DNA of 39,376 nucleotides from Verrucomicrobiia bacterium (GTDB lineage: Bacteria; Verrucomicrobiota; Verrucomicrobiia; JABWAM01), in NCBI GenBank assembly GCA_020849895.1, contig JADZFN010000006.1:1-39376 (forward strand). Direction: 5' to 3'. Each line of letters starts with the position of its first letter. The stretch's first letter is position 1. The translations under genes and the position numbers were made by a program. Shown here one piece after another: positions 16,041 to 25,292 of this stretch. The notes below the pieces were generated by a model. It was not told the DNA's origin and ran no database searches. It was given only the letters and a program-made list of their open reading frames with translations.

Positions 16041-16600
16041 AGGTCGCCCGGCTCACGATCAGCGACCGCGCCAGCGCGGGCGTATACACGGACCTCGGCG
16101 GGCCGGCGATTCAGGCTGAAATCGAGCGCCTTTTCGCGGGGCCGTTCGAATGGCGCGCCGCCCTCGTCCCCGACGAAGCCGAACGCATCGCCGCCGCGCT
16201 CGCGCGCTTTGTGGATCGGGACGACTGCTGGCTGGCGCTCACCACGGGCGGCACGGGGCTCGCCCCGCGCGACGTGACCCCGGAAGCGACTCGGCGCATC
16301 CTCGACCGCGAGCTTCCCGGTTTCTCGGAAGCGATGCGGATGACGGCGTTTGCGCGCGTTCCGACGACGATCCTTTCGCGCGCCGTCGCCGGCAGCCGCA
16401 AACGCAGTCTGGTGATCAATCTGCCCGGCAACCCGAAGGCCATCGCCGAAAGCCTGCCGCCTCTGGCGCCGGCGATCGCCGAGGCGATTTTCCACCTGCG
16501 GGGCGAACGCCTCCGCCTGCTCACGCCTCGCCGATCGGCCCCCAACGCGCGTCGGTCTTCCGCAAACGCTCGGGAAGCCGCGCGAAAACGCACGCCGTAA
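16037..16600 (+). CDS. mog: Molybdopterin adenylyltransferase Mog/MoaB family
   Basis: A 187-residue protein that adenylates molybdopterin before MoeA inserts molybdenum. Key blocks: RLTISDRASAGVYTDLGGPA, LVPDEAERIAAAL, LALTTGGTGLAPRDVTPEAT (the MPT-binding GGTG), FSEAMRMTAF and LVINLPGNPKAIAESL. The C-terminal 25 residues are an Arg/Ala-rich tail (RRSAPNARRSSANAREAARK) absent from typical members. That tail overlaps the 3' end of convergent nagZ by 80 bp. Together moeA, moaC and mog form a translationally coupled partial molybdenum-cofactor operon. Confidence 0.93.
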   Translation: MKVARLTISDRASAGVYTDLGGPAIQAEIERLFAGPFEWRAALVPDEAERIAAALARFVDRDDCWLALTTGGTGLAPRDVTPEATRRILDRELPGFSEAMRMTAFARVPTTILSRAVAGSRKRSLVINLPGNPKAIAESLPPLAPAIAEAIFHLRGERLRLLTPRRSAPNARRSSANAREAARKRTP

Positions 16601-17657
16601 AGGCGCGCGACTCGCGGACCAGCGCGTCGAAACGCCGCGAAGAAAACGCCCGCGCCGAAGGCAGGCGCGCGGTCAGGCGGTCGAGCCGCGCCCCGGCTTC
16701 ACGCATCACCGAGGGCGCCACCTTGCGGTCGGCGACCGCCTTGATGGACGCCTCGAACGCGGCGCGGATCGCGTCGGGCGTATGGCAGATGAGCAGGAAA
16801 TCCACACCGAGCTGCAGACCGCGTGTCGCCGCCTCGCCGATCGGCAGCGTGCGCGAGATGGCGCCCATTTCCAGATCGTCCGTAATCGTCACCCCGCGAA
16901 AACCCAGCCGCCGCCGGAGCAGGTCGCCGACCAGCTTGGACGAGACGCAGGCGGGCGTCAGCGTCGCGCCATGGAAGGCGCGGAGATGCGCATGCGAAAG
17001 CATGATCATCCGGAGCGGTCCACGCCCGTTGGCCCAGAGTTTCGCGTAGGGGCGGAGATCGTCCCGAAGCAGCGCCGCGCGTGAGCGGTTCACCCGGGGC
17101 AACACCTTGTGGGGATCCTTGTCGGCGGCCCCGTAGCCGAGGAAATGCTTGCCGCAGCCGAGGACTCCTTCGGCCTGCATCGCACGGAGGAACGCCCCCG
17201 CGAGGCGCGTCACCTCGTCGGGGTCGCGCGACCAGCAGCGGTCGGGCACCGAGTTGTCCACGCCAGGCTGAAGCCAAAGATCGAGCACGGGGGCGAGGTT
17301 CGCGTTGACGCCCAGCTCGCGGAGCAGTCGCCCGGCCAGTTGCCCCTGACGGCGGGCCAGGGATTCGGCGCCGAGATACGCGAGCTGCGGCGCCGAAGGA
17401 ACCGCCCCCGTGAGCTTTGCGAGGCGATTCACGCGTCCTCCTTCGTGATCGAGGCAGATGCAAAGGCGCGGACCCAGCCGCCGGCGCAGGTCGCGCGTCA
17501 ATCGGGCCGTTTGCGCGGCCGAGACCACGTTCCGCCCGAAAAGGATGATCCCTCCAGGACGGATCCCCTCCAAAAGGCGCGCTGTAGCGTCGTCGAGTTC
17601 CGCGCCAGGGATGCCGACAAACAGACGGCGGCCGACTTCGCCGTGGAGCGAACGCAT
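16521..17657 (-). CDS. nagZ: Beta-N-acetylhexosaminidase, glycoside hydrolase family 3 (NagZ-like)
   Basis: A 378-residue family 3 glycosidase that removes N-acetylglucosamine from cell-wall turnover products. Seen: GGIILFGRNV, the substrate-binding LCICLDHEGGRVNRL (normally DQEGG), and NANLAPVLDL. CGKHFLGYGAADKDPHKVLP carries the catalytic His/Asp loop (family KHFPGHG), and ITDDLEMGAI carries the nucleophile Asp. The C-terminus GVDFLLICHTPDAI is typical. No signal peptide is present, matching cytoplasmic NagZ. ATG 17657 is chosen because it starts 10 bp after the hisI stop; a start at 17708 would overlap hisI. The 3' end overlaps mog. Confidence 0.9.
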   Translation of the reverse strand: MRSLHGEVGRRLFVGIPGAELDDATARLLEGIRPGGIILFGRNVVSAAQTARLTRDLRRRLGPRLCICLDHEGGRVNRLAKLTGAVPSAPQLAYLGAESLARRQGQLAGRLLRELGVNANLAPVLDLWLQPGVDNSVPDRCWSRDPDEVTRLAGAFLRAMQAEGVLGCGKHFLGYGAADKDPHKVLPRVNRSRAALLRDDLRPYAKLWANGRGPLRMIMLSHAHLRAFHGATLTPACVSSKLVGDLLRRRLGFRGVTITDDLEMGAISRTLPIGEAATRGLQLGVDFLLICHTPDAIRAAFEASIKAVADRKVAPSVMREAGARLDRLTARLPSARAFSSRRFDALVRESRAFTACVFARLPERLRKTDARWGPIGEA

Positions 17658-17667
17658 GAGGTGCGGG

Positions 17668-18135
17668 TCAGGCTTTCTCGGCGCCGGAGTCCGGCGCGCA
17701 CCCTCCACCGCCCTCCTGTTTTTCCTGCCGCCGGGCTTCCTTGATCTTGTCCTTATACACGGCCTCCGGCTTCACGAGCGGCTCGTCGTTGGGGCGGACT
17801 TCGCCCTCGAAGGACACGTTCCGGAAAAAGCAGCTTTTGTAACCTTCGTGGCAGGCGGCGCCGACCTGTTCCACCTCGAGAAGGAGCGTGTCGCCGTCGC
17901 AGTCGAACGCAACCTTTTCGACACGCTGGACGTGACCACTCGATTCGCCCTTCATCCAGTATTTTCGGCGCGAGCGGCTCCAGAACCAGGTGCGCTTCGT
18001 CTCGAGCGTCTTGAGCAGCGAGTCGCGATTCATCCAGGCCATCATGAGGACGCGCCCCGTCTTCCGCTCCTGGACGATCGCGGGGATGAGTCCGTCGGCG
18101 TTGAACCGCAGTTGGTCGAGGAAATCTTCGTTCAT
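17668..18135 (-). CDS. hisI: Phosphoribosyl-AMP cyclohydrolase HisI
   Basis: A 155-residue zinc enzyme of histidine synthesis that opens the adenine ring of phosphoribosyl-AMP. Blocks seen: [40 protein letters not shown], the metal-binding [16 protein letters not shown], and [12 protein letters not shown] with the zinc cysteines. The C-terminal 45 residues form a charged tail ([20 protein letters not shown] and a GGGG run), with no HisE pyrophosphohydrolase domain attached. ATG 18135 is chosen; an upstream GTG at 18165 would overlap kdsD. It sits between kdsD and nagZ on the same strand, with no other his genes nearby. Confidence 0.94.
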   Translation of the reverse strand: MNEDFLDQLRFNADGLIPAIVQERKTGRVLMMAWMNRDSLLKTLETKRTWFWSRSRRKYWMKGESSGHVQRVEKVAFDCDGDTLLLEVEQVGAACHEGYKSCFFRNVSFEGEVRPNDEPLVKPEAVYKDKIKEARRQEKQEGGGGCAPDSGAEKA

Positions 18136-18161
18136 CGGAAAGCGTTTTCCTATCACATCCC

Positions 18162-19151
18162 TCACACCAACCGCAATCGCGGAAGGTCCTGCGAATCGAT
18201 CAGCCCGACGATCCGCCGACGCGCATCCACGACGACGAGGTCGTCAATCTGGTGCTTCCTCAGCAGACGCACCGCCTCGGCTGCGAGCGCGTCGTCACGG
18301 ATCGTGATCGGGCGGCGGGTCATCACCCGCCCGAGCGAGACGCCGCCGATGTCGCGGTTCCTTGCGTAATGCCGCGCGAAATCCCCGTGCGTGAAGATGC
18401 CGGCGAGACGGTCTCCCCGGCCGCGGACGACCACGCAACCCGAACGCGCCTTCGCCATGAGGGCGAGCCCTTCGGACACGGTGGTCTTCGGCCCCGCCAC
18501 CGCGCGGCGTTCGAACGGGCGGATGAGATCGCGCGCCTTGAGCAGGAGGGCTTGCCCGAGCGCACCGGCAGGATGGTAGCGGGCGAAATCCTCCCTGCGG
18601 AAGCCGCGCGCCTGGAGGAGCGCCATTGCGAGCGCGTCGCCGAGGGCGAGCATCGCCGTGGTGCTGGCCGTGGGCGCGAGGTTGTGCGGACACGCCTCCC
18701 GCGCCACGCGCGCGCTGAGGACTGCGTCGCTGTGCCGCCCCAGCGTGGAACCGGCGCGCCCGAGGATCGAAACCACCCGGGCGCCGATCCGACGCAGCGC
18801 CGGCAGGATGCGGAGCAGCTCTTCCGTTTCCCCGCTGTTGCTCAACAGCAGCGCCACGTCCCCCTCGTTGATGATTCCGAGATCGCCGTGGAGGGCGTCC
18901 GTCGCGTCGAGCACGACCGCCGGCGCGCCGGTGCTGGAGAGCGTCGCGGCGATCTTGTGGCCGACGAGGCCCGACTTGCCGATGCCGGAGACCACGATCT
19001 TTCCGCGCGCCTCGGCGCAGGCGCGCATCAGGCCGATGGCGCGCGGGAACGACGGGCCCAGACCGCGGCGGACCTGGCGCAATCCTTCGATCTCGAGGTC
19101 GAGGACCTTGCGCGCTTGCTTCAAGGCTTCGCCCGAAGGAGGTTTCGCCAT
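18162..19151 (-). CDS. kdsD: D-arabinose 5-phosphate isomerase KdsD/KpsF family
   Basis: A 329-residue enzyme that interconverts ribulose 5-phosphate and arabinose 5-phosphate, the first step to Kdo of lipopolysaccharide. An N-terminal SIS domain ([46 protein letters not shown]) is followed by [20 protein letters not shown] and [12 protein letters not shown]. Two CBS domains then occupy about residues 205-329 ([40 protein letters not shown]). ATG 19151 is the natural start; the frame stays open far upstream only because it is antisense to the metal ATPase. It implies an outer membrane with Kdo. It diverges from the ATPase across 90 bp. Confidence 0.93.
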   Translation of the reverse strand: MAKPPSGEALKQARKVLDLEIEGLRQVRRGLGPSFPRAIGLMRACAEARGKIVVSGIGKSGLVGHKIAATLSSTGAPAVVLDATDALHGDLGIINEGDVALLLSNSGETEELLRILPALRRIGARVVSILGRAGSTLGRHSDAVLSARVAREACPHNLAPTASTTAMLALGDALAMALLQARGFRREDFARYHPAGALGQALLLKARDLIRPFERRAVAGPKTTVSEGLALMAKARSGCVVVRGRGDRLAGIFTHGDFARHYARNRDIGGVSLGRVMTRRPITIRDDALAAEAVRLLRKHQIDDLVVVDARRRIVGLIDSQDLPRLRLV

Positions 19152-19241
19152 GCGGCAACGGAAGCGAAAAGGCGCGCCCAAGGCAAAGCCAAACGTTTTT
19201 CGCTTTTTCCCCCGCGCGCACGGCGTCATCCTGCGGGCCCG

Positions 19242-21215
19242 ATGAGCGCCCATGCCGCCTCCTGTTGCGCCTCCGCAACGGCTCTCCCTTCCTCCGAAGA
19301 AGGGGATGAAATTGCCGAACGGCGCGAGCTTTGCGCGCAGTTCCTTCTCGCGGGGATCTGTCTCCTCACGCTCGGCCTCGGGTGGCTCGGCCACCGCCTG
19401 GCGGTCGGCGCGCCGCACCGGCTCGAACACGCCTTCACCATCATCGCCTACCTCACCGGCGGCTTCTATCCGATGCTCGGAGTGATCGAGGACCTCCGCC
19501 GGCTCCGTTTCAACGTCAATTTCCTCATGGTCTTCGCCGCGCTCGGCGCCGCGTGCGTCGGCGCCGAGGAGGAGGGCGCCGTCCTCATGTTCCTCTTTTC
19601 GTTCAGCGGCGCGCTCGAGCAATACGCCGGAGGGCGCACCCGCCGCGCCATCCGCTCGCTCATGAAGCTCAGCCCCTCGGAAGCCACCGTGTTGCGCGAT
19701 GGCAAGGAGGAGGTCGTCCCCGTCTCGGCCCTGCATCTCGGAGACGTGATCCTCGTCCATCCGGGCGAACGGGTCGCGGGAGACGGCGTGATCCTCGATG
19801 GCGTCTCTTCGGTGGACGAAAGCAGCCTCACCGGCGAATCGTTGCCGGTGGACAAGAGGCCCGGAAACCGCGTCCTGGCGGGCAGCATCAACGGGCACGG
19901 TCTCCTCCGCGTGAAAACCGACCGCGAGGCGAGCGACACGGCGCTCGCCAAGATCTTCCGCATCATCGAGGAGGCTTCGCACCGCAAGGCCCCTACGGAG
20001 CGCCTCATCGAGCGCTACGGCGGCCCTTATACCTGGATCGTGATCGCGGCCACGCTCCTCACGTTTCTCGGCGCGCGTTTCTTCACGGAAATGTCTTGGG
20101 GCGACAGCCTCTACCGCGCAATGACGCTCATGGTCGTCGCCTCCCCCTGCGCGCTCGTGCTTTCGATCCCCTCGGCCGTGCTTGCCGCCATCGCCCGCGG
20201 CGCGCGCCGCGGCATGCTCTTCAAGGGCGGACTTGCGATCGAAATCCTCGGCCATTGTCGCGCCGTCGCCTTCGACAAGACCGGCACCCTCACCCTGGGC
20301 AAACCGCATCTCACCGAGGCGCGTTACGCGGACGGCCTCGCCGCCGCCGACGTCCTGGCCGACGCCGCCGCCGTTGAGCTGAATTCCGAGCACCCCCTCG
20401 CCAAGGTCATCGTCGGCGAAGCGAAAAGCCGCGGCCTCCGCTTCGAACGCGCCGCCGACAGTCGCGCATGGCCCGGGCTGGGCGTCGAAGGCGTCGTGCG
20501 CGGCGAAACCCTCCGCGTCGGCAGCGAGGCCTTCGTCTGTCTCCACGGCGGCATGCAGCCTTGGGCGCGCGACACCATCATCGAGTTCCGCTCGCGCGGC
20601 CTGACCTGCCTCGTCGCCGCGCGGCGTCAGCCTCTCGCCGTCTTCGGCGTCGCCGACCGTCTGCGTCCCGGCGCCATCCGCGCGGTCTCCGAACTCGCGC
20701 ACATGAAGATCCGGACGGTCATGCTCACCGGCGACCACCAGGCATCCGCCGCCGAGTTCGCCAGGAAACTCCACCTCTCCGACTTCCGCGCCGGTCTACT
20801 CCCCGACCAGAAGGTCGAGACCGTCCGCGAACTCATGGAACAGCATGGCGTCGTCGCCATGGTCGGCGACGGCGTGAACGACGCCCCTGCGCTCGTCACC
20901 GCCTCCGTCGGCATCGCGATGGGCGCCGGAGGCAGCGACGTCGCGATGGAAAATGCCGACGTTGTCCTGATGGGCGACGACATCGAGCGGGTGCCTGAAA
21001 TCGTCCGCCTCGGACGCAAGGCGCAGACGATTATCCGCCAGAACCTCGTGTTTTCCGTCGGCGTGATCCTCGCCCTCATCGGCGCGACGTTCTTTGCAAA
21101 GCTCAAACTCGCCTTCGGCGTGGTCGGCCACGAGGGCAGCACCATCCTCGTCGTCTTCAACAGTCTGCGTCTGCTCCGCGGCACGCATGCGTCCGCGGCG
21201 CATGCCGAAGGCTGA
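19242..21215 (+). CDS. P1B-type metal-transporting ATPase, P1B-4 (Co/Fe/Zn-type) signature
   Basis: A 657-residue inner-membrane ion pump. Seen in order: two early membrane hairpins (LLAGICLLTLGLGWLGHRLA; NFLMVFAALGAACVG), the actuator TGES loop, and S301-P302-C303 in the metal-binding helix. The phosphorylated D345 is in DKTGTLT, the HP-type loop is NSEHPLA, and GDGVNDAP has Asp near 543. HEGST (H630) is in the last helix region. SPC plus HEG(S/G)T is the P1B-4 signature, so export of Co2+, Fe2+ or Zn2+ is more likely than of copper (CPC). There is no N-terminal HMA domain, only a CC pair at residues 8-9. ATG 19242 is chosen where similarity begins. Confidence 0.92.
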   Translation: MSAHAASCCASATALPSSEEGDEIAERRELCAQFLLAGICLLTLGLGWLGHRLAVGAPHRLEHAFTIIAYLTGGFYPMLGVIEDLRRLRFNVNFLMVFAALGAACVGAEEEGAVLMFLFSFSGALEQYAGGRTRRAIRSLMKLSPSEATVLRDGKEEVVPVSALHLGDVILVHPGERVAGDGVILDGVSSVDESSLTGESLPVDKRPGNRVLAGSINGHGLLRVKTDREASDTALAKIFRIIEEASHRKAPTERLIERYGGPYTWIVIAATLLTFLGARFFTEMSWGDSLYRAMTLMVVASPCALVLSIPSAVLAAIARGARRGMLFKGGLAIEILGHCRAVAFDKTGTLTLGKPHLTEARYADGLAAADVLADAAAVELNSEHPLAKVIVGEAKSRGLRFERAADSRAWPGLGVEGVVRGETLRVGSEAFVCLHGGMQPWARDTIIEFRSRGLTCLVAARRQPLAVFGVADRLRPGAIRAVSELAHMKIRTVMLTGDHQASAAEFARKLHLSDFRAGLLPDQKVETVRELMEQHGVVAMVGDGVNDAPALVTASVGIAMGAGGSDVAMENADVVLMGDDIERVPEIVRLGRKAQTIIRQNLVFSVGVILALIGATFFAKLKLAFGVVGHEGSTILVVFNSLRLLRGTHASAAHAEG

Positions 21216-21384
21216 TCCGCCCCATGCCCTCGTCGCCTCTCCATGCCCGGCGCCGCTCGACGGCGTTCCTTCTCCGACGAGAAGACCTCGCCGCTGCCCG
21301 CGCCGCACAGGGAAAGGCGCGCGTGTCACGCCGAACCGCTCCGCGGGGTTTCTCCCGCGGGTAACGCTTCGCGTTTCCTCGAAC

Positions 21385-22581
21385 ATGCCCGCCTCCTTTG
21401 AGGTCGCCGTCACCGCCGAAGGCTTCCGCCTCGGCCGCCTCCGAACGCCCCACGGCGAAATCGAGACACCCGTCTTCATGCCGGTCGGCACGCAGGCCAC
21501 CGTCAAAACGATGTTGCCCTCCGAGCTCGAACAGATCGGCGTCTCCATCCTCCTCGCGAACGCCTACCACCTGAACCTGCGCCCCGGTGCCGACCTCATC
21601 GCCCGGCGGGGAGGGCTGCATCGTTTCATGGGCTGGTCGAAACCGATCCTCACCGACAGCGGCGGCTATCAGGTCTTCAGCCTCTCCCCGCTGCGCACGG
21701 TGCAGGAGCACGGCGTCGTGTTTCGCTCGCACCTCGACGGCGCTGAATGCTTTCTCGGCCCCCGCGAAGCCATGGAGATCCAACGCAACCTCGGTTCGGA
21801 CATCGCCATGGTCCTCGACGAATGCCCGCCGTGGCCCTGCAACGAATCCACCGCGCGCGAAGCCGTAGAACGCTCCATCCGATGGGCGCGCGAATGCCGC
21901 GCGTGGAAGGACCGCGCCGCGGCGGGCCCGGGCGCGCTCCTCTTCGGAATCGTCCAGGGCGGCAGCCATGCCGCGCTGCGGGACGAGTGTGCCCGACGGC
22001 TCGTTGAGATCGGGTTCGACGGCTACGCCATCGGAGGCGTGAGTGTCGGCGAGCCCGAACCGGAAATGCTGCGCGCCGTCGAGGCGAGCGTTCCCGCGCT
22101 CCCCGAAGACCGGCCCCGTTATGCGATGGGACTCGGCTCGCCGACGCAGATCCTCGAGATGGTCGCCCGCGGCGTGGACATGTTCGATTGCGTGCTCCCG
22201 ACGCGCGTCGCGCGCAACGGCGTGGCCTTCACCCCGGAAGGATATCTCCACATCAGCGCCGGCCGTTACCGGGAAGCGGAAGGCCCCCTTCAGGAAGGCT
22301 GCCCCTGCCCCGCCTGCCGCGGATTTTCGCGCGCATATCTCCGCCATCTCTTCAACACGGAGGAGATCCTCGCCCTTCGGCTGGTCACCTGGCACAATTT
22401 AACATTTTACCTCCGGCTGATGGGCGACCTTCGCGACGCCATTCGCCACAACGCCTTCGCCGCCTTCCGCCGCGAATTTCTGGCGCGTTACAAAGCTCCC
22501 GCAACTCCGCGAAGCTTCGAAAGATTCCGGCCTCGTCCTCCACGCGCCGGCCGGAAACCCCCGCCGGAATCCCTTCCGTAG
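21385..22581 (+). CDS. tgt: tRNA-guanine transglycosylase (queuine/preQ1) Tgt
   Basis: A 398-residue enzyme that swaps guanine-34 for preQ1 in GUN-anticodon tRNAs. Catalytic D91 lies in LTDSGGYQVFSL and the nucleophile D268 in DMFDCVLPTRVARNG. LLFGIVQGGSH and DGYAIGGVSVGEP line the base pocket. The zinc site is CPCPACRGFSRAYLRHLF with a His about 25 residues later (VTWHNLTFYLRLM). The C-terminus adds about 25 Pro/Arg-rich residues. The GTQATVKTMLP start region supports ATG 21385. It is the canonical housekeeping form, not a DNA-modifying DpdA. It lies 169 bp after the metal ATPase on the same strand; that gap holds nothing recognisable. Confidence 0.96.
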   Translation: MPASFEVAVTAEGFRLGRLRTPHGEIETPVFMPVGTQATVKTMLPSELEQIGVSILLANAYHLNLRPGADLIARRGGLHRFMGWSKPILTDSGGYQVFSLSPLRTVQEHGVVFRSHLDGAECFLGPREAMEIQRNLGSDIAMVLDECPPWPCNESTAREAVERSIRWARECRAWKDRAAAGPGALLFGIVQGGSHAALRDECARRLVEIGFDGYAIGGVSVGEPEPEMLRAVEASVPALPEDRPRYAMGLGSPTQILEMVARGVDMFDCVLPTRVARNGVAFTPEGYLHISAGRYREAEGPLQEGCPCPACRGFSRAYLRHLFNTEEILALRLVTWHNLTFYLRLMGDLRDAIRHNAFAAFRREFLARYKAPATPRSFERFRPRPPRAGRKPPPESLP

Positions 22582-22694
22582 ACCGCGCGACCTTTCGAGC
22601 CAAGATTCGGAGGGCTCGGAGGGCTTTGGCGATCGCTCGATGGAAGTGGACAGTCGGTCCTTGCGCCGTTCGCGCGAAGTTTTAAGCTGCCTGC

Positions 22695-25286
22695 GTGGCT
22701 CGTTTTGCGACTTCGACCGGCGTCTTCCTGGTTTTCGCGACGGGTTGCATCGCTGCACCGCCGAGTCTGCTGTCCGATTTCTCGCTCCGCCGATGGTCGG
22801 TGGAAGACGGAATGCCGGAGGCGATCGTGCTTTCCGTGGAGTCGCGCCGCGACGGTTATCTCTGGTGCCGCACGCCACATCATCGGCTCAGGTTCGATGG
22901 CCTCCGCTTCATGGACATCTCCGAAAAAACGCCCGAGCTGCCTCCGGCCAAGCCGTCGGATGCGGCGGGGGCGTTTCCCGAACCGCCGGCGGAAGATGGC
23001 CTCCCTCCGACGATCACCGCGAAGCTTCAGGATGCGGAGGGCACTTGGTGGATCGGAACGCCTTCGGGAATCTACCGCCGTCAGGACGGGCGTTGGGCCG
23101 GACTGACGATGCGGGACGGCGTCTTTCCGCTGGACGTCCGCTGCCTGGCCGTTGACCGCGAAGAAAACCTCTGGGCGGGCACGAGCGGCGGCCTCGTGCG
23201 CCTGCGGCCGCGCGAGGTGAAGGTGTTTCGCGCGAGGCTGGCGGCAGGCAGCGAATCCGTCACGGCGCTGCTGGCGGAATCGCCGTCGGAGTTTCGCGTG
23301 GGAATCGCCGGCGCCGGATTCTTCGCGGGCCCGCCCGACGCGTTGATGCCGGTACGTGCGGGACGCCTGAGCCCTCGCGCCACCATCTCGGCGCTGCTCC
23401 GAAGCCGGGACCGATCCCTCTGGATCGGCACCCTGGGGGACTCCCTGTGGCGACAGACGCCGGACGGAACGATCCGCCGGATCCCTTTCGCCCGCCGCAG
23501 CCAGAACGCGGCGCTCGGAATCAATGCGCTTTTGGAGGATCGCTTGGGCCGGCTGTGGGTGGGGACTTGGGAAGGCTTGATGTGGTTGAATGCGAAAGGG
23601 GAACTCACGCCCGCGAGCGACACCCTTGCGCCTCTGCCGAAGCTTGCGAACGACATGGTCGAGGATCTCCTCGAGAGACGGAACGGCGAGGTGTGGGCGG
23701 CCTTCCAGCGGTCGGGGCTGACGCGTTTTCATCCGGATGGCCGCGTGGAGCACCTCCCTAAATCGAAAAACCTGTACGAGGGTTCTCCCTTCGTCCTGCA
23801 CGAAGACGCGCGAGGCGACCTGTGGATCGGCAGCAGCACGGGCCTGATCCGTCTGAGAGGTCGGGACCTTGCAGTCGACCGGTTCACGACCAAGCACGGA
23901 TTGGCGGATGACGTGGTGCTTCAGATTCTGGAGGACGCAGAGGAAAACCTGTGGTTGGGCACGCGGCGCGGCATCCTGAAGGTCCGCAAGCGGGATCTCG
24001 ACGACATCGCAGCCGGCCTCAAAACGCAGACGGCCGTGCGGCGGCTAGGCCTGGAAGCCGGCATGGCCGATGAAGAATGCACCGGCCGGTTCGGCGCCCG
24101 GGCGGTCCAGACCGCCGACGGACGCTTGTGGTTTCCCACCATGGACGGAATCGTCATGGTCGAGCCGAAGCGGATCGCGCGCGTTGCCGTTCCTGCGCCC
24201 GTCCGCATCGAGGAAATCCTGGCCGGCGGCCTCGTTGCGAAACCGGAAGGCGGCCTCCTGCGCCTCGCGCACGGGACGCGCGACGTGGAATTTCGGTTCA
24301 CCGTTCCGTCGCTCACCGCGCCGGATCGGACTTATTTCAAGACGCGGCTGGAAGGGCGCGACACCGACTGGTCGCACGCCACCACGGAACGCGCCGTCCA
24401 CTACTTGCGGCTGGCGCCGGGGGAATACCGGTTCCAAGCGATGGCGCGCGACCGCGACAGCTTGTGGAGTCGTCCGTCCGCTCCGCTCACTCTTCGCGTC
24501 CCGCCGTTTTTTTGGGAGACAACGGGTTTCCGCGCGATGCTCGGGCTGGGCGCGCTGGCCGCCGCGGGCATGGGCCTCCAGTTTTATTATCGCCGACGGG
24601 CGGCTCGTCAGGTGGAGTTTATCGAGCAGCGGCACGCGGTCGAACGGACACGTGCCCGCATCGCTCGCGATATTCACGATGAGGTTGGCGCGGGGCTGAC
24701 GGAGATTGCGATGCTCAGCGAGCTGGCTCAGGCGAAGAAAGACCAGCTCGCGGAGGTTCAACTGCATCTCGAGGGGATCTTTCGCCGGGGGCGCGAGTTG
24801 ACCCGCAGTCTGAACGAAATCGTGTGGGCGATCAATCCGGCCAACGATTCGATCGAAAGTTTCTTTTCGTATCTCGGCGAATTCACTCAGGACTTCCTTC
24901 AGGCCGCCGGCCTCGCCTGCCGCCTCGATCTCCCGATCGCCCCTCCCTCTTTGCTGCTGGACGCCCACGTGCGCCATCACCTCTGCCTGGCGACCAAGGA
25001 AGCCCTTCACAACGCGGTCCGTCATGCCCAGGCCAAGGAAGTCCGCCTCTCGGCGACGCTGGAGGGCGACCGTCTCGTCGTCGCGATCTCCGATGACGGG
25101 CGAGGATTCGAGCCTTCGGCGGTTCCGGATGCCGCTGGCGGACACGACGGCTTGACGAATCTGCGTGTTCGAATGGCGGAGATCGGCGGATCCTTCCACC
25201 AGCAGGTCGAGGCGGCGAAAGGGACGCGCATCGTGCTGTCCGTCAGGCTGCCGGCCGCTTCCGCCCCGCTGCGCGAACCTCACTGA
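22695..25286 (+). CDS. Sensor histidine kinase with periplasmic two-component propeller
   Basis: An 863-residue kinase starting at GTG 22695. A signal-peptide-like N-terminus (TGVFLVFATGCIAA) precedes a beta-propeller of repeated blades. Examples are LWCRTPHHRLRFDG, WWIGTPSGIYR, LWAGTSGGLVRLR, LWIGTLGDSLWR, LWVGTWEGLMWL, LWIGSSTGLIRLR and LWLGTRRGILKVR, together filling residues about 40-440. A Y_Y_Y domain follows (YFKTRLEGRDTDWSHA), then one membrane helix (about 610-630). The HisKA_3 dimerisation domain has H661 in ARDIHDEVGAGLTEI, and a HATPase domain has N box EALHNAVRHA and G box DDGRGFEP. The propeller probably senses an extracellular ligand such as a glycan, as in Bacteroides hybrid sensors, but the receiver here is a separate protein 6 bp downstream. 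The ligand is unknown. Confidence 0.93.
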   Translation: MARFATSTGVFLVFATGCIAAPPSLLSDFSLRRWSVEDGMPEAIVLSVESRRDGYLWCRTPHHRLRFDGLRFMDISEKTPELPPAKPSDAAGAFPEPPAEDGLPPTITAKLQDAEGTWWIGTPSGIYRRQDGRWAGLTMRDGVFPLDVRCLAVDREENLWAGTSGGLVRLRPREVKVFRARLAAGSESVTALLAESPSEFRVGIAGAGFFAGPPDALMPVRAGRLSPRATISALLRSRDRSLWIGTLGDSLWRQTPDGTIRRIPFARRSQNAALGINALLEDRLGRLWVGTWEGLMWLNAKGELTPASDTLAPLPKLANDMVEDLLERRNGEVWAAFQRSGLTRFHPDGRVEHLPKSKNLYEGSPFVLHEDARGDLWIGSSTGLIRLRGRDLAVDRFTTKHGLADDVVLQILEDAEENLWLGTRRGILKVRKRDLDDIAAGLKTQTAVRRLGLEAGMADEECTGRFGARAVQTADGRLWFPTMDGIVMVEPKRIARVAVPAPVRIEEILAGGLVAKPEGGLLRLAHGTRDVEFRFTVPSLTAPDRTYFKTRLEGRDTDWSHATTERAVHYLRLAPGEYRFQAMARDRDSLWSRPSAPLTLRVPPFFWETTGFRAMLGLGALAAAGMGLQFYYRRRAARQVEFIEQRHAVERTRARIARDIHDEVGAGLTEIAMLSELAQAKKDQLAEVQLHLEGIFRRGRELTRSLNEIVWAINPANDSIESFFSYLGEFTQDFLQAAGLACRLDLPIAPPSLLLDAHVRHHLCLATKEALHNAVRHAQAKEVRLSATLEGDRLVVAISDDGRGFEPSAVPDAAGGHDGLTNLRVRMAEIGGSFHQQVEAAKGTRIVLSVRLPAASAPLREPH

Positions 25287-25292
25287 TCCCGC

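Noticed and set aside
19152-20774. Long minus-strand extension of the kdsD frame over the metal ATPase
   Set aside because: The extension is low-complexity, Arg/Glu/Asp/Gly-rich antisense of a well-defined P-type ATPase. The KdsD start at 19151 has proper family sequence.
21157-22395. 412-residue minus-strand frame over tgt
   Set aside because: It is an antisense shadow of the well-supported tgt gene, a common effect in GC-rich DNA.
21385-22581. Tgt as a DpdA-type DNA-modifying enzyme working with the helicase/PLD operon
   Set aside because: The protein is the canonical length, with both catalytic aspartates and the C-x-C-x2-C zinc site of housekeeping Tgt. It lies 15 kb from the operon among core genes.
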